Assembly: GCA_021849435.1 (NCBI GenBank)
Contig: JAJZSX010000147.1
Location: 1-6,294, forward strand
DNA: 6,294 nucleotides
From: Actinomycetes bacterium
GTDB lineage: Bacteria > Actinomycetota > Acidimicrobiia > Acidimicrobiales > RAAP-2
Direction of reading: 5' to 3'
The position numbers and the translations under genes were made by a program. The stretch's first letter is position 1. The number at the start of each line of letters is the position of its first letter. The notes beneath the pieces were generated by a model, which did no database searches, was not told where the DNA came from, and worked only from the letters and a program-made list of their open reading frames with translations. Shown here in pieces: positions 1 through 6,293 of this stretch.

Positions 1-912
1 GGCCATTGCCGTGACCTGGCTGAGTATGGTCTGGTTCGACCGAGGACCGACGTGCCACCTGCGGGCCAGGATCGCGATTCCCAGCAACATCGCGCCGAGT
101 ATTAGGCCCAACATCATCTCGGTACGTTTGGCACGTTTGGCGCGGGGCTGACGGAAGAGCGGGACGCCGTTGGCAATCGCCTCGACACCCGTAAGGGCGC
201 TGCAGCCGGCCGAGAATGCCTTCAGGATGAGCAATACCGAGACGACCTGCAAACCGTGGGTCGTCGTGAGTAGCGAGCGGCCCGGCTGAGTCTCGTGCAG
301 CCCCAGCGGATGGAAGAGACCAACGACGATGGTGGCCAGTAATCCCACGATGAAGAGCAGCGTCGGGAGAAGGAACGCGCGTGCGCTCGCCCCCAGTCCG
401 CGAAGGTTGAGCAGTGTGATGATCGCGAGGATGACGAGACAGATTGGGACGGTGCCAGGGCTCAGGTTGGGAAAGGCCGAGGTGAGCGCCCCCACGCCCG
501 CCGCTATCGAGACCGAGACCGTCAGGGTGTAGTCCACGATCAGGGCGGCACCAGCGACGAGGCTGGCACTCGCTCCCAGGTTCGCCCGCGACACCGCGTA
601 GGCACCACCGCCACCCGGATAAGCGTTAATGACCTGGCGGTACGAGAAGACCAGGATTGCGAGGAGCGTGACGATTGCGATGGTGATGGGCAGGATAAGG
701 TGAAGCGACTTCGCCCCGGCAAGGGCCAATACGACGATGATCGCCTCGGGGCCGTACGCGACTGACGTCAGAGCGTCGAGCGAAAGGGCGGAGAGACCTT
801 CAACCGGGGTGATCTCCTCCTCAGACATCTCGCTCGTGCGCAGGGGCCTGCCAATCAGCACCCGCCAAACGGACCTTCGCGGAGGCGCGTTCGGTTTGGA
901 TTCTGTCGCCAT
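1..912 (-). CDS. kimA: KimA-like potassium importer (APC/KUP-type permease), N-terminal 304 residues, cut by window start
   Basis: Integral membrane transporter resembling Bacillus KimA (YdaO), a high-affinity proton-coupled K+ importer of the APC superfold. Seen: a short basic cytoplasmic N-terminus with the IGRPLRT motif (20-26), then SLDALTSVAYGPE (44-56), FSYRQVINAYPGGGGAY (89-105), LIVDYTLTVSVS (124-135), NLRG (169-172) and KAFSAGCSALTGVEAIANGV (231-250). About seven membrane segments are visible, near residues 42-66, 70-92, 114-140, 153-170, 178-200, 219-242 and 266-283. D46, Y53, D127 and T131 fall at a constant +10 offset from KimA residues D36, Y43, D117 and T121, which I recall as its K+ site. 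That supports potassium rather than amino acids as substrate, by inference. The rest of the membrane part and the C-terminal cytoplasmic domain lie outside the window. ATG at 912 is chosen because a -10 box sits six bases upstream. In-frame GTG 915 and ATG 936 are alternatives, and none has a Shine-Dalgarno sequence. Alternative reading: a generic APC permease. Confidence 0.9.
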   Translation of the reverse strand, partial: MATESKPNAPPRRSVWRVLIGRPLRTSEMSEEEITPVEGLSALSLDALTSVAYGPEAIIVVLALAGAKSLHLILPITIAIVTLLAILVFSYRQVINAYPGGGGAYAVSRANLGASASLVAGAALIVDYTLTVSVSIAAGVGALTSAFPNLSPGTVPICLVILAIITLLNLRGLGASARAFLLPTLLFIVGLLATIVVGLFHPLGLHETQPGRSLLTTTHGLQVVSVLLILKAFSAGCSALTGVEAIANGVPLFRQPRAKRAKRTEMMLGLILGAMLLGIAILARRWHVGPRSNQTILSQVTAMA

Positions 913-924
913 CACAGCATCGTA
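912..924 (-). promoter_or_regulatory. Candidate leaderless promoter of the kimA-like gene
   Basis: On the minus strand TACGAT (924-919) fits the actinobacterial -10 consensus TANNNT. It is followed by exactly six bases before the A of ATG at 912, so transcription would begin at or next to the start codon. There is no Shine-Dalgarno sequence upstream of the ATG, as expected for a leaderless mRNA. No good -35 hexamer lies 16-19 bases further up (the bases there read GTTTTC), so the promoter may be weak or depend on an activator. Confidence 0.4.
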
Positions 925-933
925 GTGATGCTG
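915..933. promoter_or_regulatory. Perfect 7-bp dyad over the -10 box (operator candidate)
   Basis: CAGCATC (915-921) and GATGCTG (927-933) are perfect inverted repeats separated by five bases. The dyad covers the proposed -10 box and lies just before the ATG at 912. A DNA-binding repressor here would block the promoter directly. If transcription started further upstream, the same sequence could form an RNA hairpin at the start codon. An interlocking dyad, GATGC-T-GCATC, covers 927-937. The structure is seen; the regulatory role is inferred. Confidence 0.4.
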
Positions 934-955
934 CATCAACTGAAAACTGCATCAA
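915..955 (-). repeat. Three-unit direct repeat, 16-base step, upstream of the kimA-like gene
   Basis: On the minus strand TTGATGCAG occurs exactly at 955-947 and again at 939-931. A weaker third copy, ACGATGCTG (six of nine matching), lies at 923-915. The step is 16 bases each time, about one and a half helix turns. Only the 9-base core repeats and the spacers differ, so this looks more like repeated protein-binding sites than an expanded tandem repeat. The third copy overlaps the -10 box. Confidence 0.4.
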
Positions 956-1065
956 GTCGTCGGCTGAACCTTCAGCGCCAGTGACGCGTTAAGCGTTGCG
1001 TTAGCCCGCTGGCTGCGCCCAGTAACGGCACTGATTGTTCCATCGTCGGTATGCAGTCCTGATCC
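956..1065. other. Gap between the ABC operon and the kimA-like gene
   Basis: About 110 bases with no gene. It contains a perfect 6-bp dyad, GCTGAA-CC-TTCAGC (963-976), and a weaker imperfect stem-loop around 998-1018 (AGCC/GGCT core). Neither is followed by a T-run on the minus strand, so I do not call a Rho-independent terminator for the ABC operon. I could not recognise the conserved core of a ydaO (c-di-AMP) riboswitch here. Confidence 0.5.
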
Positions 1066-1701
1066 CTAGTGCGTTGTCGATAGCTCGTAGACGAAGTTGG
1101 CGTGATCAATAACTTCCGATTCGTGCGAGACCACAACGAGCGATGCGCCGCGATCGAGTTCGGTTGTGAGAAGCGAGAGCACGAGCGCGCGATTTGCGGG
1201 ATCAAGCTCCGCGGTCGGCTCGTCCATGATGATCACGTCGGCGTGCATCGCTAGTGCCCGGGCGATGGCCACGCGCTGCCGTTGGCCCCCGGAGAGCTCG
1301 GCCACCGTTCGTGTGGCGCACGACTGAAGACCCACGGCGTTAAGTGACTGCGCGGTGCGATCTCGGATCTCATCTCTCGCCAACGAACGAACCTGTAGTG
1401 GCAGGGAAACCGCTTCTGTTGCGGTGAGCACCGAAAGCAGGCCGAAGTCCTGGGTCACGAGGGCCAGCCGAGCGGACAACGTACCGAGTTGCGTCAGCGG
1501 CGTGCCATCAAGGGTGACCTCGCCGCGATCGGGCGTGATGATCCCTGCCAGGGTGTGCGCGAGGGTGGTCTTGCCCGAGCCTGACGCCCCCGTGATTACG
1601 AGCATCTGGCCAGCGATCACGAGCAAATTCACGTCGTCGAGGAGTACCCGGGAGCCGAAGTCGACGCCAACCGACGTGGCTCGAAGCTCGTTCTGGCTCA
1701 T
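1066..1701 (-). CDS. ABC transporter ATPase, canonical LolD/MacB/FtsE-type, 211 aa
   Basis: Cytoplasmic nucleotide-binding subunit that would hydrolyse ATP to drive the FtsX-type permease of the same operon. The ATPase motifs are complete: Walker A GASGSGKTT (38-46), Q-loop Q84, signature LSGGQRQRV (136-144), Walker B VIIMDEP (156-162) with catalytic E161, D-loop AELD (164-167) and H-loop H193. The 211-residue length fits the minimal LolD/FtsE/MacB ATPase class, and it ends soon after the H-loop with no extra domain. The ATG overlaps the stop of the preceding ATPase gene (ATGA), implying translational coupling, and AGGAG lies eight bases upstream. It is the last gene of the operon. It differs clearly from the larger ATPase next to it, so the two may form a heterodimer, though alternative homodimers are possible. 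The transported substrate is unknown. Confidence 0.93.
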   Translation of the reverse strand: MSQNELRATSVGVDFGSRVLLDDVNLLVIAGQMLVITGASGSGKTTLAHTLAGIITPDRGEVTLDGTPLTQLGTLSARLALVTQDFGLLSVLTATEAVSLPLQVRSLARDEIRDRTAQSLNAVGLQSCATRTVAELSGGQRQRVAIARALAMHADVIIMDEPTAELDPANRALVLSLLTTELDRGASLVVVSHESEVIDHANFVYELSTTH

Positions 1702-2576
1702 GATGAGGACTCCTGGTCGTCAGCGCGGCGCAGTTCGACGCCGTGGGCTAGTCGAATGACCCGAACGAGGCTGCCCGGCGGCAGTAAGTCGAGTACGTCG
1801 GGGGGCAGATGCAGACTGCCGTCGCGACCGACGACGGCGTACTCGGTGCCGGCGCGTCCTTCGGCTCCGACGCGACCGTCGCGGATCGTGATGGTACGTT
1901 CGAGCCGAGACGCGACTTCTGCGTCGTGGGTGACCACGATGACGGTGAGGCCGAGCTCTCGGTGGATCATCGAGACGGTTTCGATCACCTGGTCTCGCTC
2001 ATCATTACTGAGTTGGCTTGTCGGTTCGTCAATGAGCAACAGGCGTGGAAGTACCGCGACACCCGCGACGAGCGCCACTCGTTGACGCTGGCCACTTGAC
2101 AGCTCGGCGACGCGCCGATCGGCGAGACTACCGACGCCGAAGAGCTCAAGCAACTGCGCCGCACTACGCGAGAGAGGATCGCCTCGCTTACGAGCACCGT
2201 GCTGGGCGAACCAGACATTCTCGCGCGCCGTCGCGTAGGACAAGAGTTTCGCCGAGGCGCCCTGGACGACCAGTGAGACGTCACGTGATCGCAGGCGAGC
2301 GAGCTCTTCGGTACCGAGTCGACCGATGTCGTACTCGTCAATGGTGACCGAGCCGGCCGACGGTGCGAACTCACCGGCGAGCAAGCCGAGCACCGTTGAC
2401 TTTCCAGCCCCTGATGGTCCGAGCAGCGCAACTGATTCGCCCGCCTTGATGTCGAGATCGACCCCGCGAAGTGCGACGACGTCCCCCTCTGGCGTGGGGT
2501 AGAGGTGCACGACACCGCTGAGGTGCACCTGCGCTCCCGCGAAGCCCACGTCCTTCGTCGTTTCTTGCGAGATCAT
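1698..2576 (-). CDS. ABC transporter ATPase with C-terminal AbrB-like tail, 292 aa
   Basis: Cytoplasmic ATPase of the FtsX/MacB-type transporter. Motifs: Walker A GPSGAGKST (53-61), Q-loop Q105, signature LSSGQRQRV (159-167), Walker B LLLIDEP (179-185) with catalytic E184, and H-loop H217. Two motifs differ from consensus: the signature has serine for the first glycine (LSSGQ), and the D-loop reads SQLS where SALD is usual. A linker follows (about 230-243), then a tail (244-285) with the pattern EYAVVGRDGSLHLPPDVL and later VRVIRL and VELRR. This resembles a SpoVT-AbrB/MazE-type swapped-hairpin fold, which I recall on ATPases of similar actinobacterial transporters. The tail could pair subunits or sense something; its role is inferred. 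The length, about 70 residues beyond a minimal ATPase, is due to this tail. The ATG at 2576 overlaps the permease stop (ATGA). There is no clear Shine-Dalgarno sequence, so reinitiation after the permease is likely. Confidence 0.92.
   Translation of the reverse strand: MISQETTKDVGFAGAQVHLSGVVHLYPTPEGDVVALRGVDLDIKAGESVALLGPSGAGKSTVLGLLAGEFAPSAGSVTIDEYDIGRLGTEELARLRSRDVSLVVQGASAKLLSYATARENVWFAQHGARKRGDPLSRSAAQLLELFGVGSLADRRVAELSSGQRQRVALVAGVAVLPRLLLIDEPTSQLSNDERDQVIETVSMIHRELGLTVIVVTHDAEVASRLERTITIRDGRVGAEGRAGTEYAVVGRDGSLHLPPDVLDLLPPGSLVRVIRLAHGVELRRADDQESSS
1710..1714 (-). promoter_or_regulatory. Shine-Dalgarno site of the second ATPase gene
   Basis: AGGAG on the minus strand, eight bases before ATG 1701. 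It lies inside the 3' end of the preceding ATPase gene and supports ATG 1701 as the start, together with the ATGA overlap. It is the only strong Shine-Dalgarno sequence seen at a gene start in the window. Confidence 0.7.
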
Positions 2577-5500
2577 GACTTCAACCCACTGTCGCGCCGA
2601 GCGCGAGCGCTGCGCAAGATCGAGCGCGTTGCCAGCTCGACGGCGCCCGCGAGGAGGAGCGCGAGAACACCCACGGCGCAGAGAAAGGGTGTGATCGGCA
2701 CCGCCGTTGAGATTGGCACCCCGCCGGTCCCTGCTGCGAACTCGGGCAATGAGGTGAGGGCGAGCGAGTCAGCCACGAAGCCAACGATGGCGCCGACCAC
2801 GAGGGCGATGCCCAGTACCACCGCGTTTTCGTAGAGCAGTGCGCGTCGCACGATGCGTGGGGGAATTCCAGTCATCGACAACGACGCGATTTCACCCTGC
2901 CGTCGGCGTCCCTCAGAGACAATGACAAAAGTCATGGTGCCGATTGCGAGCAGTGCGGCGATCGGCGAGACGATAAGGGCAATCGTGTAGGCGAGCGCGA
3001 TGCCACCGTGATCGAGTACGCCGAGGCGCGTTGACGCCAGTGTGGCCGGGCCAATTGTGATGCCGTCCGCGCGCAGATGTCGAAGTATCGCTGGACTCGC
3101 CGACGGTGTCAGCCACACCTGGAACGTCGTGTTCGATTCGGGATTCGTAATGGCCCGTTGTGCCAAGGCGAGATCGACGAGTGTGCCACCGTTACCGATC
3201 TCGGGAAGCGTCGGGACGACGGCGACTGGTTGGACCGTCAGCGGGCTACCGTCGAGGCCCTCGACGGTGATTTGACCACTTGGCGGGGTTGGCGGATTGA
3301 AAGTCTCAGCCCCCTTCGCCACGATGGCGGGAATCGCGGTGGGTAGGTCGACGGGGCTGAGCAGCACCCCTCCGTAGGCGAGTATCCGGCCGGGCAAGCT
3401 AAAGACCACCTCGCAACAGGTGCCGGTAGTTGCTTCGACGCGAGCCGGTGCAGGTTGCGCGACCCAGGTTCTACGCTGGCTGGCGCCAAAGGAGACGTTT
3501 CGCCAACGGCCGTCTACTCGTTCGGCCATGCCGCGAAGGACGATTTGAACACCTCGCGAGTAGGTCGAGTACGGATTTAACCAACTCGGACTCAGACTGA
3601 TGAGCCGACAGACACCGGGACAATCACCGCGCAGCGAGAGGTCATAGCTGTGCAGACCGGCCACAACCCGCGGGACGGCCAGCATTTCGCTGTTCTGGTA
3701 GGTCTCGTCGAAGACGTTGACAGCGAGATACATCGGCGGCGACCCCGATTCGACGTCGAGCGTCAAACGCAGTTCAGTGCCCGATACGACCACGCCGCTC
3801 GGCACGGGTGGCGATAGTTTGTTCGCCAGCTCAGCGATCGGCTTCTTCGAGAGCGATGCTGGCCAGAAGGCAACTGCGGCGAGCCGTGAGCTGTCGACGG
3901 CCAGCAGCGCTCCGGTCGGCGACGAGTAGTACGCCACGGCCATGGCTTCGTGTCCGGAAGGGTCGGCTCGACGCACGGCCGCTAGGAAGTTGAGACCCGG
4001 GGGAGGACTAACAGCAACGACTCGTGCAGCGCCAACGTCCACGTTGGCGATCACTGACCGATTTGACGAAGCGAGGAAGAAGCTACCCACGGCAAAGAGC
4101 ACCACAACCGTGGCGGCCGAGAGGGGCAAAACTTGTCGAAGCACGGAGGCACGACGTCCGACCTGGCGTAGCGCGAGGAAGAGGGCAACACGAGGCGACT
4201 CACCCGTCCTGCGAATAATCACCCTGATCACAAGCGCGGCGAGACGCAACCCGATTACACCCGCTCCCAGCGCCAAGAGTCCAGGAGCGAGTGAGGCCAC
4301 AGGGTTGGCCTGCACGCCGCTCATGGAACCCTTCGTCGCGAGCGAGAGCAAACCGGTGAGGGCGAGCGCCAACGCGAATGCGTCAACCGCGTAGCCCATC
4401 AGCTTCACCTGGCGGCTGTTCGTCGACCGTGACCGCCACAGTTCTGAGGACGCTACCGCCATGGCGAGCACGCCGGCGAGGCAGGCTCCTACGGCGGCAA
4501 CGATCGCGACTCCCGAAATCGACACTGGCGTACCCGGAACGAACAACGTTCTCGTCAAGATCACGAGCGTCAACCACGCCACGAAAACTCCCGCGGGCAA
4601 CGCCGCGACGATCAGTGCTCCCGGCTCACCTATCGCGAGGGTGATCAAGGAGGCGCGAGGAAAGCCGTGTCGGCGTGCGAACTCCGCCTCTTGTTGGCGC
4701 TCAAGGATTGTCGATCGGCCCAGTGTGTACAGGATCAGGAGCGAGAGCAGGAACAATTGAAGTACGAGTGCCAGGACAACGGCACTCATGAGGTCGTCGT
4801 CGTGTCGAGCGGCGTTTACGACTGAATTGAGTTCCGTCGAGACGACGAGCCCGTAGTGAGAGAAAAGCACCGACTTGATGTGGGTAACGGTGGACTCAAG
4901 ATTCGATGTGCCCGAGAGTGTCGCCGCGGGCCGCCACGCAAGGTCGGCAAGGAGCTGCGGTTCTGTCGTGCGACTCGTCGCAAGGGCGGTGCGAAAGGAC
5001 GTGATGAACGGATCGAGCTGTATGTACGGGCCCGGGCCGCTGCCGTAGTCGAAGTAGTAATTGTCCTTCCAATAGTTATCGTTCTCGGTGGGCGGCTGCC
5101 GGTAGATGCCGGTGACGGTCATGGTGAACGGCGTGGGCGAATGGACGCCGGTAATGCTCACGTGAGAACCGACGTGCAGGCCCGCGGCAACGGCGCTTCG
5201 TTGGCTCGTCGCGACTTCGTTCAGTTGACTCGGGCAAACGCCGTTGAGAAAAGTCAGATGTGCACAGACGTCGCTACGCGCGAGAATGTCGGCACGATAG
5301 GGCTGGTTCTTGATGGTGAAGTGAGAACCAGCGTCGATGGTAAAGATTGTCCGCGACAAGAGCCCGTTGGCGAGATGGTCGGCCGCCTTCGCGGCCGATA
5401 CAAGCTTGCTCATTTGGACGGTGCCACCATTAGAAATAACCACCAAATCCGTCTGGCCCGGTACGGCCGCATTCGCGGTGCTCGTCAGTACCGAGGTGTC

Positions 5501-5650
5501 GGCGCTCTGTAGAAACATGGGACCGATGGCGGCAGCCGCAATTGCGAGGACGGCAACGGCGAATAACACCGCATTGGTAGTTCGACGCGACTTAATTGCT
5601 CTAAGAAATATCCGAGCGCGAATCAGTCGATCGGAAGGTACTTCCGTCAT
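2573..5650 (-). CDS. Large FtsX/MacB-type ABC permease, two units fused, 1025 aa
   Basis: Integral membrane subunit of the ABC transporter. From hydrophobicity I see about ten membrane segments: 27-47, 287-310, 335-366, 378-402, 419-439, 452-478, 505-528, 884-912, 938-966 and 986-1010. Two large extracytoplasmic domains lie at about 48-286 and 529-883. The layout reads as two FtsX/MacB units (segment, large domain, three segments) joined by two extra segments, about twice a normal MacB-type permease. Loops after segments 2 and 8 carry basic EGRRRQGEIASLSMTGIP-type sequence (913-930; compare 318-334), as at FtsX coupling helices that contact the ATPases. Domain 1 has C129/C139 and an aromatic-rich stretch (193-209). 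Domain 2 has C677/C681 and adjacent C745-C746. It is the first gene of the operon, and its stop overlaps the next ATG. ATG 5650 is the only ATG candidate before an in-frame TAG at 5665-5663; no Shine-Dalgarno sequence is seen. The substrate is unknown; export or envelope work is inferred from the family. Confidence 0.92.
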   Translation of the reverse strand: MTEVPSDRLIRARIFLRAIKSRRTTNAVLFAVAVLAIAAAAIGPMFLQSADTSVLTSTANAAVPGQTDLVVISNGGTVQMSKLVSAAKAADHLANGLLSRTIFTIDAGSHFTIKNQPYRADILARSDVCAHLTFLNGVCPSQLNEVATSQRSAVAAGLHVGSHVSITGVHSPTPFTMTVTGIYRQPPTENDNYWKDNYYFDYGSGPGPYIQLDPFITSFRTALATSRTTEPQLLADLAWRPAATLSGTSNLESTVTHIKSVLFSHYGLVVSTELNSVVNAARHDDDLMSAVVLALVLQLFLLSLLILYTLGRSTILERQQEAEFARRHGFPRASLITLAIGEPGALIVAALPAGVFVAWLTLVILTRTLFVPGTPVSISGVAIVAAVGACLAGVLAMAVASSELWRSRSTNSRQVKLMGYAVDAFALALALTGLLSLATKGSMSGVQANPVASLAPGLLALGAGVIGLRLAALVIRVIIRRTGESPRVALFLALRQVGRRASVLRQVLPLSAATVVVLFAVGSFFLASSNRSVIANVDVGAARVVAVSPPPGLNFLAAVRRADPSGHEAMAVAYYSSPTGALLAVDSSRLAAVAFWPASLSKKPIAELANKLSPPVPSGVVVSGTELRLTLDVESGSPPMYLAVNVFDETYQNSEMLAVPRVVAGLHSYDLSLRGDCPGVCRLISLSPSWLNPYSTYSRGVQIVLRGMAERVDGRWRNVSFGASQRRTWVAQPAPARVEATTGTCCEVVFSLPGRILAYGGVLLSPVDLPTAIPAIVAKGAETFNPPTPPSGQITVEGLDGSPLTVQPVAVVPTLPEIGNGGTLVDLALAQRAITNPESNTTFQVWLTPSASPAILRHLRADGITIGPATLASTRLGVLDHGGIALAYTIALIVSPIAALLAIGTMTFVIVSEGRRRQGEIASLSMTGIPPRIVRRALLYENAVVLGIALVVGAIVGFVADSLALTSLPEFAAGTGGVPISTAVPITPFLCAVGVLALLLAGAVELATRSILRSARARRDSGLKS

Positions 5651-5665
5651 GGTTAATTGAGGCTA
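5650..5665 (-). promoter_or_regulatory. Weak candidate promoter of the ABC operon
   Basis: TAGCCT (5665-5660, minus strand) matches TANNNT and lies nine bases before ATG 5650, so a transcript would start about three bases before the ATG, practically leaderless. The gene has no Shine-Dalgarno sequence, which agrees with this. No convincing -35 box is seen at normal spacing. An 8-bp palindrome, ACGTACGT (5693-5700), lies about 43 bases before the start and could be a regulator site. Confidence 0.25.
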
Positions 5666-5725
5666 CCAGGCGTAATGGAATTCGACGGTGAAACGTACGT
5701 CGAGCATCGCAGAATGTTCGCCCTG

Positions 5726-6060
5726 TCAGTTCACGACAGCTCGCGTATCACACTCGTCGGTGCGATGACCCAGAGTGACCCTGGCGAACGACCGACGCAC
5801 CGACAACGCACACGGCGCCTGCTCGTTGAACGCTCGCTCGCTCGCACGTGTTGGTAACGAAGTTGCAGCGCACCCCGATTGGGGTGGTGGCGGCGCAACT
5901 CGAGCACACGCGTCGATGTGGCTCGTGAGCTGCGTGGACGACGTTGTGGGCCGCGACGAATCTGGGCGAGTCCTTCCAGGCGGCACTCCTCGTAGCGTTT
6001 GAAGCAGCGGTGACCGCTGAGGCGACGCGCGCCGAGATTCTGGATCATTTCCCGCGACAT
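5726..6060 (-). pseudogene. Decayed IS481-family transposase remnant (N-terminal helix-turn-helix and linker)
   Basis: Read from 6060, the frame gives a helix-turn-helix end and linker typical of IS481/IS3-type transposases: KRYEECRLEGLA (21-32, usual form like KRYEEEGLEGLA), then RRPRSSRAT (40-48) and VLELRRHHPNRGALQLR (52-68, usual form like VLELRRHHPRWGPRRL). Signs of decay: tryptophans usual in this family appear as Cys19 and Arg62, a few residues are missing between 48 and 53, and no family pattern continues in this frame after about 5851. A possible continuation, VRRSFARVTLGHR, appears in another minus frame (about 5761-5800), suggesting a frameshift. The whole DDE catalytic domain is absent from the remaining space before the permease gene. 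No terminal inverted repeats were identified, so the ends are approximate. It is a relic without transposase activity. Confidence 0.55.
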
Positions 6061-6101
6061 CGCAGGTCGACGCCCAGGGTGGGAGCGCCAAGGATCAGCC
6101 G

Positions 6102-6293
6102 TTACCGTGTCACGCATCTGGCAATACAGAGTTGCAGACCAGCTGGTATCCGTTTCTCACGGATCAGCCGGGAGGGAACGAACCGCTGGTGGATTTGTTT
6201 GAACGTCGGGACCTCGATCCACGCACCGGGGGATTGAAGTAGGCCGTCGAAATCCCGGCGGTAGCCGTCTCGTAGCTCGCTTCGCCCTTCACT
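6102..6293 (-). other. Unidentified open reading frame, open at the right window edge
   Basis: From the window edge, 63 codons run without a stop to TAA at 6104-6102. Residues include LRDGYRRDFDGLL early on and PGAWIEVPTFKQIHQRF in the middle. The first two thirds use GC-ending codons as in the neighbouring genes, while the last third has rarer codons (ATA, AGA, TGT), as if the true end had been replaced. I do not recognise the family. It could be the 3' end of a gene starting beyond the window, a truncated gene beside the transposase relic, or chance. The upstream sequence is needed to decide. Confidence 0.2.

Noticed and set aside
998..1018. Imperfect stem-loop as terminator of the ABC operon
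   Set aside because: Short 4-bp core with an internal loop and a bulge, and no T-run on the minus strand.
1355..1759. 134-codon plus-strand frame over the second ATPase
   Set aside because: Antisense shadow of the Walker and signature-motif region.
1985..2515. 176-codon minus-strand frame overlapping the AbrB-tailed ATPase
   Set aside because: Out-of-frame reading of the same DNA. The true frame carries all the ABC motifs, while this one is Ser/Arg-rich with none.
3942..4394. 150-codon plus-strand open frame antisense to the permease
   Set aside because: Low-complexity Ala/Arg/Thr composition and no motif; the opposite strand encodes membrane segments in a consistent frame.
4856..5512. 218-codon plus-strand open frame inside the permease gene
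   Set aside because: Arginine-rich, no recognisable domain, and fully antisense to a clear FtsX-type permease; a shadow of GC-rich coding sequence.
6092..6170. Direct repeat GGATCAGCCG at 6092-6101 and 6161-6170
   Set aside because: A single pair of 10-base matches is expected by chance in a window of this size, and the flanks do not extend.
5944..6237. 97-codon plus-strand frame in the gene-poor region
   Set aside because: No recognisable domain, and it is antisense to the transposase-like frame that does show family motifs.
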